Part shown: one piece after another, positions 12,858 to 23,425 of the stretch
Position numbering within the stretch: the stretch's first letter is position 1
Layout: each line of letters begins with the position of its first letter
Source: Bos javanicus
Taxonomy: Eukaryota; Chordata; Mammalia; Artiodactyla; Bovidae
Direction: 5' to 3'
DNA length: 64,000 bases
NCBI RefSeq assembly: GCF_032452875.1
Contig: NC_083885.1
Span: forward strand, 35,071,925 to 35,135,924
Notes under the pieces: generated by a model
What the model was told of the DNA's origin: nothing
Databases searched by the model: none
What the model saw: the letters and a program-made list of their open reading frames with translations, nothing else
Translations under genes and position numbers: made by a program

Positions 12858-12860
12858 CAT
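12858..12860 (-). CDS. KCTD19: KCTD19 probable start codon at the end of exon 1
   Basis: On the minus strand the sequence reads CTGGACC-ATG-gtatgg, a Kozak-like ATG followed at once by a GT donor. Joined to exon 2 at 10167 this gives M-E-E-P-G-M, matching the remembered human M-E-E-S-G-M. Exon 1 would then carry only the initiator codon plus 5' UTR, extending upward from 12858 into the CpG island. No transcript evidence is available here. Confidence 0.5.
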
Positions 12861-13036
12861 GGTCCAGGCTCCAGAAGCGGGTGGACAGGCACGTGACCAG
12901 GAAGATAACGGACCTCGGGAGCGCGGCGGCGCGCGGGGCGGGGCGGGGCCTGGCGGCGCTGGGCGGGGCTTGGCGCGCGACAGGAGGTCTCGCGGGCCGC
13001 GACAGGTGAGCGACGCAGCGGGGCAGGCGGGCAGGG
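12861..13036. promoter_or_regulatory. Bidirectional KCTD19/LRRC36 promoter
   Basis: 176 bp separate the two inferred start codons on opposite strands. The interval has an E-box CACGTGAC (12890-12897), a MYB-type TAACGG (12906-12911), GC boxes (about 12935-12949 and 12961-12970) and TCTCGCGG (12988-12995). No TATA box is visible, as expected for a CpG-island promoter. A CAG|GTGAGC string at 13003-13011 could act as a 5' UTR splice donor. Confidence 0.7.
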
Positions 13037-13106
13037 ATGGCGGAGCAGTGGGAGCTGGACGAGGAGGGCATCCGCCGCCTGGGGGCGCTGACCCTGGAGC
13101 AGCCCG
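13037..13106 (+). CDS. LRRC36: LRRC36 coding exon 1 (start codon)
   Basis: The ATG at 13037 opens MAEQWELDEEGIRRLGALTL..., matching the remembered LRRC36 N-terminus. The context GCAGGGATGG has G at +4. The exon ends CCC-G at 13106, before a GTAGGG donor; the split Glu codon is completed by AA at the start of exon 2. It lies inside the CpG island, 177 bp from the inferred KCTD19 start on the other strand. Confidence 0.93.
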
Positions 13107-16100
13107 GTAGGGCCCGGTTGGGAGGGTCTGGGCCGGGAGCCCGGGGTTCGAAGCTGAGGGGAGCAAACTGAGGGCGAGGCAGAGGAACCTGAGGTAGTCA
13201 CGGGGGAACGGCGGCGGAGGAGCGGTCTCTGAGGTAGAGGAGCGCTCCCTGAGGTAGAGGGCCGTCCCCCTAAGTTAGAGGAGCGGCCCCTGAGGCGGAG
13301 GAGGGGTTACGCTGAGGTAGCAGTGAAGGAACTGCAGTTACCGGGGAGTCTGGGGCAGAGGGCGAGAAATTGAGGGAGGGGAGCAGAGTCTAAAAGGGAG
13401 AAGGAGAAACGGGGTTAAGCGGACTCTGAAGCTAGGAACAGAGAACTGGACTAAGTGGAAGGAAACTGAGCCCCAAGAGGGGCTACTAGTGGGAGAAGGG
13501 AAGCGCTGTGAGAAAGGCCGTTCGAAGTTGGGGTGCTATTGGAGGAGACACGAAAGGTTGATTTTGGCAATTCCGGAAACTTCCACCCCAACTTGTTTGA
13601 TTAGGGTGAAATAGGTAAGGATGTTTCTTGATGAGCCAGCCCTGTCTTCGTCCAGTCTTCTTCTCTAGAACTTGGCCATTTCCTTGATCCATCTGTATGT
13701 GTCGCCTCATGAGACTCGAAAGGAGCCTGAGGTAAAAGGAATAGTAGCTGATAGATCGAAGCGTTTAGATCGCTTCGTCCTGAGGTGAACCTGGCGGAGT
13801 GACCTCTGACCCGACCTTTGACCTGGGGTCTGAGTCACTCAGCTTGCTTTTTTAAGTTTTTATGGAATAGAAATGTTGGAAAAGTTATCAGCGTTCCTGA
13901 TTCTATTTTGAACCCCCCCTTTTTTTTAACAGTTGAGGAAAATTAGGTTTAGACTCATGCCCCAAGTCGCACAGCCCTAAGTAATCCAGCGATGGTTTAT
14001 TAATCCAGACTCTGATTCCAGAGCCTGTCCTCTAACCACAACAAAAAGTTGCCTTTCTTGCTTTCTCTAGTACTTTTTATTGGGGGAATATGCAATAATT
14101 TGGTTTTATTTTATTTAAATTTATTTAAAATGTATTGAAAGTAGTATATGCTGGTAACAAATACTACATGATGGTTTGGTGTGCATATCAATAGATTGAT
14201 GTAGGTATTTCAGGTTTTTCTTTTCCAAACCACTTTGTGCTTCCCTAATTTGAAAAGCTTCATTGGCTTCACATACTGGTGTACCTTTCTTTCTTTCTTC
14301 CTCTCCTTTGTTTTAAAAAATTTATTCAATTTGATTGGGGGGGGGCGCATATGCCTTCCATTATCCAGCTAGAATAATATGTGGCAGTATTTTTTTTGGG
14401 GGGGGCGCTTCTTTGCTTGTTTTTATTATATGTGAATAACAAAATTAATTTTGCTCATTCTGACAATTCAAACAATACAAAAGTCTCTAAAGTAAAAAAA
14501 TATTCTTCCCTCTCCCTCCTTCTATACTTTTCCACTGCTTTTACAAACATATTCCTTTTTTTTTTTTTAAGGGATAGAGCATATATATCAATATGATTTG
14601 GCAATTTGCTTTTTTACTAACAATAAAACATAGATATCTTTTTTCTTTCTTTCTTTTGGCTGCCACTTGGCTTGTGCAATATTAGTTCTCCAATCAGGGA
14701 ATGAATCCAGGCCTGGGGCTGTGAGAACATGGAGTCCTAACCAGTGGACTGCCAGGGAAGTCCCATAAATGGTGTTTAAAGCCATGGGGCTGGATAATGT
14801 AGATAGACAATAGAAGGCTTAAGACTCAGCCCTAGGGCATTTCAATGTTTAAAGCTTAAATAGGGGAGAAGGAAAGTGATGTTTTGGAATTTAATAAAGG
14901 ATAAATGGCAACCCACTCCAGTACTCTTGCCTGGAGAATCCCATGGTCGGAGGAGCCTGGTAGGCTATAGTCCACGGGGTCACAAAGAGTCGGACACAAC
15001 TGAACGACTTCACTTTAACTTTCACTGTATCAAGTAATTCCCTGGTGGCTCAGTCAGTAAGGGATCCACCTGCAATGCAGGAGACTGCCTGCAGCCCAGG
15101 AGACCCGGGTTTGATCCCTGGGTCTGGAAGGTCCTCTGGAGAAGAAAATGGCAACCCACTCCAGTATTCTTGCCTGGAAAATCCCATGGACAGAGGAGCC
15201 TAGCGGGCTACAGTCTATGGCGTTTCAAGACTTAGCAACTAAACCACCAGAGGAGTCTGTGGGCTGCAGTCTATGGGATCACAACAGTTGGACAGGAGTT
15301 AGCGACGAAACCACAACCACTGTTTCAAGGAGGGAGTGGTCAGAAGTGTCAAATGCTATTGACAGTCTGAGCAACCTAAGGCAGAGAAGTGTCTGTTAGA
15401 TTTGGCAACATGGAACTCATTGGTAACTAACTAGGGAAGAGTAGGGAGGAAGCAAGCCAGGCCGTGTTGGGATGAAAAGGGAATAATATGTGAGGGAAAA
15501 GAAATAGAGAAGATAAAAACTTTTGCTGAGAAATTTGGCTATAAAGGATAATGCATAAGTGGAATATTAGCTAGAGGATATGAAGTGGAATTAAGAACAA
15601 GTTTTTAAAGACATGATATCCTAGAGCATATTTGCAGGCTAATGATAATTACTAGGAAGGAAGATAAAATATGCAATTATATACTTTTTGGTTCCTAAAA
15701 ATAATTCCATTAATTAACTTATTATATGCATACTATAATAACTGTACTATGAAAAGTAAGTCTTGAGCCCCTATCCCCCTCCTTGGCCCTGCCCCAGTTT
15801 TCCTTCCTGACAGTGATCACTGTTTCTAATATTTTGGATAGCTCTCTCTACATATTCTCTACATAGATGAGCATTTGTACTTACTTTATAATTTTTTATT
15901 ATGGCAATTCACAAATATATCCAAGAGTAGAGATGACAGAATAGTGAATTGCAATCAACCTAATATCAATAGTTATCATCAGTTCATGGCCAATCTTCTT
16001 TCATCTATACCCTGCCTATCATCTATCTACCCTCAGTCCCCTGAACTATTTTTTTTTAAGATTTATTTATTTATTTTTTACTGTGTTGAGTCTTTGATGC

Positions 16101-19100
16101 TGCTCATGGGCTTTCTGTAGTTGCAGAAAGTGTAGGTTACTCTTTAGTTGTGATGCAAGGGCTCCTGATTGTGGTGGCTTCTCTTATTGCAGAGCATGGG
16201 CTCTAGGAGCACAGGCTTCAGTAGTTGTGGCACATGGGTTTAGTTGCCATGAGGCATGTGGGCTCTTCCAGGAGCAGGGATGGAATCTGTGTCCCCTGCA
16301 TTGGCAGGTGGATTCTCAACCACTAGACCACCAGGAAAGCTCTGTGCACTGTCTAGTTTGAAACAAGTCCTAGTCATATGACTTAGCCCATGAATATTTT
16401 AGTATTTATCTTCAAAAGATTAGAACTATTTTAAAAATCACATATAAAACCTAAAAATATTTAACAGTAATTTCTTTCTTTTATTTTTGACTCTGCTGGA
16501 TCTTCGTTGCTGTGCGCTGGGTTTTTCTAGTTGCAGCGAGCAGGGGCTATTCTCTAGTTGCAGTGCATGGGCTTCTCATTATGGTGGCTTCTTTTGTTGT
16601 GGAGCTTGGGCTCTAGGTATGTGGGCTTCACTAGTTGTAGCATTGTTTTCTTAATATAATTATAAACTTATGGATTTAAATATTTTGGTGTGTTCCAGTC
16701 CCTTGCAGTTATTATAATTGATGCTGAATTTGTCCTGAATTTAGTAGTGGGAGATCTTTCATGTAGATTTCCGAGGCCTTTTTATTTATTTACTTGAAAC
16801 TGTTTCATCATTATTATAAATAAGCTTTATTATTAATTCAGTTTGTAAGTGAACTATATAAATGGTTTTCTATAAAGGGATTACTTGTTTTCATCAATAA
16901 AACATGTTTTTGCCCAGTGGAGTTATTATAGCCCATGAAGTAAAATTGGAAGATCGTTCTGTTGTTCTTGAGATCTATAACTTTCAATGTTTGATTTGTT
17001 CTACAGTCTATTTGTCTTCACTCTATAACTGTTGAAACTGAGTGCATAATCTCTTAACTGTGTGTGTTAGTCGGTAAGTCATGTTTGACTCTTTGTGACC
17101 GTAGCCCACCAGGCTCCTCTGTCCTTGGAATTCTCCAGGCAAGAATACTGGAGTGGGTAGCCATTCCCTTCTCCAGGGAATCTTCCTGACCCAGGGATAG
17201 AACCCAGGTCTCCTGAATTGCAGGTGGATTCTTTACTATCTGAGCCACCAGGAACGCCCAAGACCTGTACTTCATATGAATCATCAAAGAACATCTGTCC
17301 CAGTGGCAGTTTATCATTTGATTGATAATTCTAGTTCCCTTTAAAAATGTTAAAACATCTGCTTTTTGAAATAGAATACAGTGAAAGGCATGTGAAATGC
17401 AGCCAGGGCAGTGAATGAAATCATAACTGACCTTAGCTTTTGGCCCATGGTAACAAGACGCTTACTCCTTGGAAGAAAAGTTATGACCAACCTAGATAGC
17501 ATATTGAAAAGCAGAGACATTACTTTGCCAACAAAGGTCCGTCTAGTCAAGGCTATGGTTTTTCCTGTGGTCATATATTGATGTGAGAGTTGGACTGTGA
17601 AGAAGGCTGAGCGCCAAAGAATTGATGCTTTTGAACTGTGGTGTTGGAGAAGACTCCTGAGAGTCCCTTGGACTGCAAGGAGATCCAACCAGTCCATCCT
17701 AAAGGAGATCATCCCTGGGTGTTCTTTGGAAGGAGTGATGCTAAAGCTGAAACTCCAGTACTTTGGCCACTTCATGCGAAGAGTTGACTCATTGGAAAAG
17801 ACTCTGATGCTGGGAGGGATTGGGGGCAGGAGGAGAAGGGGATGACAGAGGATGAGATGGCTGGATGGTATCACTGACTCAATGGACGTGAGTCTGAGTG
17901 AACTCCGGGAGTTGGTGATGGAAAGGGAGGCCTGGCGTGCTGCGATTCATGGGGTCGCAAAGAGTCGGACACGACTGAGTGACCGAACTGAACTAAACTG
18001 AAAAAGATTCTCAGTGTATTAGGTCATTGCATACTACAGAGCTACCAATATGGTGCCCTCAAAGTTGGGATTTTTTTTCCTTTTTTTTGAGATATAATTC
18101 ACATCCTGTAAAATTTAAAGTATGCATTTCAGTATCACTTAGTGCATTGTATAACCATCACCACTGTCTAGTTCCAGAGCGTAAAAGGAGACCTCATAAT
18201 CTTTAGGCAGTCAGTCCTTATTTCCAGCTCCTCACAATAAGTGGTCCCAGGCAACCAGAAATCTGCTTTCTGTCTCCATAGATTTGTTTGTTCTAGATAT
18301 TTCATATAAATGGAATCATAGAATATGTGGCCTTTTGTGTCTGGCTTCTTTCACTGAGCATGTTATTATTAAAGTTCATCCATATTTTAGCACAAAGTGT
18401 ACTTGATTTCTCTTAAAAATTATTTATTATTAATAGACTTTAATTTTTAAAGCAGTTTTAGGTTTACAGAAAAATTGAGCAGAAAGTACAGAGTTTCCAT
18501 ATATTCTTCCTTCATCACACCTTCCTTATATCCCCTTCCAGTTTTCCTATTAATAATATCTTGCATTCATGCAGTATATTTGTTATGGTTGTTGAACCAA
18601 TAATTATACATTATTATTAACTAAGATCTATAGTTTACATTAGGATTCACTCTTTGTGTTGTACAGTTCCGTGTGCTTTGACAAATATATAGTCATGTGT
18701 ACACCGTTACAGTATCAAAAGAACAGTTTCACTGCCCTAAGAATCCTCAGTGTTCTACCTGTTCATCCCTCCCCCACCAGTGAACCTCTGGAAACCACTG
18801 ACCTTTATCCTGTTGCCTTTTTCAGAATGTCATGTAGTTGTAATCATACAGTATATATTCCCTGGGAACCACTGATTCTTTAAAAAAAAAATCTTTTAAC
18901 TGATGTATAATTGACATATAATATTAACTTAGTTTCAGGTGTACAACATAATGGATGATGTTTGTATACATTGCAAAATGATCATACCAATAAGTCTGTG
19001 TAACATTTATCATTTTACATAGTAACAAAATTTTCTTTTCTTAGAATGACAACTTTTTAAGATCTACTCTTAGCAACTTTCAAATATGCAATGCAGTATT

Positions 19101-22100
19101 AGTAACTAGTCATCATACTGTATATCATTGCTATTTTTAGTGTTACCTTTTTCAGAATATTATGCAGAATGTTTTCAACCTGACTTCTTTCATTTAGTAA
19201 TGTGTATTTAAGGGTGCTCCATGGCTTGGTCCATAGGTGATTTTATTGCTGGGTAATATTCCACTATATGAATGTACCATAGTTTTGTTTATTCATTTAC
19301 TTATTGAAGGATATCTTGGTTGCTTCTGAGTTGTGGCAATTATGAATAAAGCTGCCATAAACATTTACATTCAGGTTTCTGTGGGGACATAAACTTTCAA
19401 CTTACTTGAGTAAATACCAAGGGGCTATAATTGCTAGATCTTACAGTAAAAGCCATGTTTCAGTTCAGTTGTCACTCAGTCATGTCTGACTCTGTGACAC
19501 CATGGACTGCAGCACTGCAGCATGCCATCTTTAGCTTTGTAAAAAACTGCCAAACTATCTTTTAAAGTGGCTATTCCTTTGCATTTCACTAGCAGTGAAT
19601 GAGAGTTCCTATTGCCCGCATGCTCTAGTCTGAATATTTGTGTCTCCCCCCAGACTATTCATATGTTGAAATTCTAATGCCTAATATGATGGTAGTAAGA
19701 GATGTGGCCTCTGGGAGGTGATTAGGTCTTGAAAGTGAAGGAAAGTGTTAGTCGCTCGGTTGTGTCCAACTCTTTGCAACTCCATGGACTGTAACCCACC
19801 AGGTCCATGGAATTTTCCAGGCAAGAATAATGGAGTGGGTTGCAATTCCCATCTCCAAGGGATCATCCTGACGCAGGAATTGAACCCAGGTCTCCCGCAT
19901 TGTGGGCCGATTCTTTACCATCTGAGCCACTAGGGAAGCCCTCATAAAAGAGATTAATGATTTTATAATGGAGATCAAAGAGAATGTTCCCTTGCCCTCT
20001 TCCACTGTGTGAGGACACTGGAGAAGTAGGCAGTCTGGAACCTGGAAGAAGGCTTTCACCAGAACCTGGTCATGCCAACACCCTGAACTTGGACTTCCAG
20101 TCGCCAGACTGTGAGAAATAATTGTTGTTTATAAGCCATTCAGTCTAATTTACATTTTTTAACAATTCTCAAAATTTTTGGTATCAGGATTCCATTACAC
20201 TCTTACTTAAATATTATGCAAAGAGCTTTGGTTAATGTGGATTATTATATCTATTTATATTTACCATATTTGATGTTGAAACAGAAAATTTTAAAATATT
20301 TATTTGTAATTCATTAAAAGATAACCATAACATACCCATTACATGTTAACATATATAATGTCTTTTTAATGTCTTAATTGAAGACAACCATATTCTCATA
20401 TCTTCTTCTGTGTTAAATATGTTGTTTGAAATATATATATATATATATATATATGAAGTCATGCCTTATATAGATATATAGTTGGAAAAGGGGAATATTT
20501 ATTTAGGGTATGTCAGCTCTTCACTAATGCGCACGGGCTTTCTCTACTTGCCGAGAATGGAGGCTACTCTTCAGTTGCAGTTTGCGGGTTTCTCATTGCA
20601 GTGGCTTCTCTTGTGGAGCACAAGCTCTAGAGTGCACAGGCTTCAGTAGTTGCTGCACAGACTCAGTAGTCATAATTGGTGGGCTCCAAAGCACAGGCTC
20701 AGTTGTTGTGGTGCACAGCTTTAGTTGCCCTGTGCCATGTGGTATCTTTCAGACTAGGGATCCAATTGGTGTCTCCTGCATTGCAAGATGGATTCTTAAC
20801 CACTGGACCACCAGGGAAGCCCTCCCGGAAGGAAGAAGTATTAAAATAGCATTTTCAGTGAATTTCCTTCTTTGCATATTTCCTTCAGTGCATATTTCCT
20901 TCTTTGCTATGACATGAAAACTGAGCAAGTGGTAGTTTCTTAAAGGTTAGTTGTATCTGAAATCTAAAACCATATTGTTGAACTTTTTGTACTCTGTTAC
21001 ATTAAAATCCATTGGTACATCAACATGATGCATCCATCATTTGAAAGATATTAACTCACTGACTTATGTAGATCTTCTAAATATTGACAAATTTCATTAT
21101 ATAACATTAAAAAATCATATTTGTTAATATCATCACAAATTTCACTAGAGAGAGCTTTAGGTTTTGGAATCTGTCAAGTTTATGGTGGCAAATACAAGTT
21201 TATCAAAATTCTAATTTCGGCTTGGAAGCTTATATGTTAATAATTGACAACAGTTATTACTTGTTTTGACTGAAGGGATGGTCTCACTTTATTTTTAAGA
21301 AAATGTCTCACAGCCATTCAAGTATGTCAGAATTTTATAGTAACAATAGTTACCTCCCCGCCAAAAAATGGCTAGTTAAGCTGGCATCTTGAAACCCACA
21401 CAAGTGTTTTCTTGCTAGGCATCCACCATACTTCAGTATGCAGCAGAAATACTTCATGCATACCTCCCATTTAGGAACACTATATAAAAAAGACATACTC
21501 AAGGGTCAAGATTTACTAAAATTAACCATTTTTACTGCTTTTTCAAGGGCATTCTTAAGAAAACGTGGCTCTTTTTTTAACTGCATGCATATAATGGTGA
21601 AGAATACAATATTATGACTAAGACTAAAGTTTGATGCCACTGCCTTAAGTCATTCTAAGGCCTCAGTAGTTTTTGCTTTTATACCATATGTGTAAATATC
21701 AGCATAGTAAAAAGAGTTGTTAATATTTTAATATTATTATGAAAATAATTTTTAAAAATAGTTTTGATTTTGTGGACCCCTGTACATGTCTCAGGGACCT
21801 CCAGGGATCTAGGGACGATGTTTTGAGAACTGCTACACTTTGTTATGACATCTTTTAGCTTTTGAAATTTGTTTTGAAATACTAAGTTAAAAGTTTCATT
21901 TGTTTTGTGGATGTATCTTTTTGGAGTGCTTTCATTCTTTAGGGATGCTATTCTGTTTTTTGTTCTTTTTTGTTTTAAAAACCTCATATACAATTTGACT
22001 ATAAACCTTTTCTGTGTCTCTTTGTTAAAGTGCGTTAAGTTTTCTATACTTTTGGCTGGGCCAGAATAACTTTTCTAGTTTCAGGGTTTGGAGCTCCCTC

Positions 22101-23388
22101 TTCTGTTGTGTTCATGAAGAACTAAAAATAGGGCTTTAAGCTTCCTGAGATCTGCAGTCTCTGCTTCCCTCCTGGACTTACATCTAAACCTTCTCTTTCT
22201 TTTGAACCCATTGTCTGTATTCCATTCAATGTGAATTCTGTTCCAGTTATTTCTTTCGGGATGAATCTGTCTTGAAAAGGATCTTGTTTCATGTTTTTAA
22301 TAGTTTATAGGGCCTAGACTGCTCCAGTACCTTAAGAACTTATTTCGGTGCAGTTCCTTGGCAGTCACCTGCAAATGGGATTCTGCAGAACCTTCTTCCA
22401 GTTTTTGTTCCTGTTCTCATTTTGGCCCACCACACTTACCAGTGAGTTCCTATTGTCTTGCTTTTGAGATTCTCCTCTTTTCAGTGCTGTCAGAAGTCTA
22501 GTTTGACATCCGGTCCCATCACTTCATGGGAAATAGATGGGGAAACAGTGGAAACAGTGTCAGATTTTATTTTTCTGGGCTCCAAAATCACTACAGATGA
22601 TGACTGCAGCCATGAAATTAAAAGACGCTTACTCCTTGGAAGGAAAGTTATGACTAACCTAGATAGCATATTCAAAAGCAGAGACATTACTTTGCCAACC
22701 AAGGTTCGTCTAGTCAAGGCTATGGTTTTTCCTGTGGTCACGTATGGATGTGAGAGTTGGACTGTGAAGAAGGCTGAGTGCCAAAGAATTGATGCTTTTG
22801 AACTGTGGTGTTGGAGAAGACTCTTGAGAGTCCCTTGGACTGCAAGGAGATCCAACCAGTCCATTCTGAAGGAGATCAGCCCTGGGATTTCTTTGGAAGG
22901 AATGATGCTAAAGCTGAAACTCCAGTACTTTGGCCACCTCATGCGAAGCGTTGACTCATTGGAAAAGACTCTGATGCTGGGAGGGATTGGGGGCAGGAGG
23001 AGAAGGGGACGACAGAGGATGAGATGGCTGGATGGTATCACTGACTCAATGGACGTGAGTCTGAGTGAACTCCGGGAGTTGGTGATGGACAGGGAGGCCT
23101 GGCGTGCTGCGATTCATGGGGTCGCAAAGAGTCGGACATGACTGAGCGACTGATCTGATCTGATCTGATGTATGTATATATATATACACACACATAAGTA
23201 CACACACACATACATTCTTTAAAACACAGTCATACATATACAGACACAAAGTCACACTTTTTCCTCAGTGTCTTTGAGATCTTTCCATATAAACATCTAC
23301 AAATCTACCTCATTGTTTTAAATGACTATATAATAATAATTAGCATGTATATAGCACCATATGTCAGACACTATTCTAAGTTTTGTAT

Positions 23389-23425
<37 letters not shown>

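Larger units (their letters stand above)
12895..13330. promoter_or_regulatory. CpG island
   Basis: This is the densest GC- and CpG-rich stretch of the window, covering LRRC36 exon 1 and both presumed transcription start regions. The surrounding introns are AT-rich and CpG-poor. Edges are judged by eye. Confidence 0.75.

Noticed and set aside
12287..12896. Overlapping 137- and 158-codon frames upstream of the CpG island
   Set aside because: C-rich composition, Bov-A-derived start, and no recognisable family; likely chance frames in KCTD19 intron 1.
12671..13201. 176-codon minus-strand frame across the CpG island
   Set aside because: Arg/Pro/Ala-rich translation of GC-rich promoter DNA opposite LRRC36 exon 1.
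22458..23141. 227-codon open frame that looks like a gene
   Set aside because: It is the 3' part of a BovB reverse transcriptase, with the BovB tail following; no full ORF or host gene.
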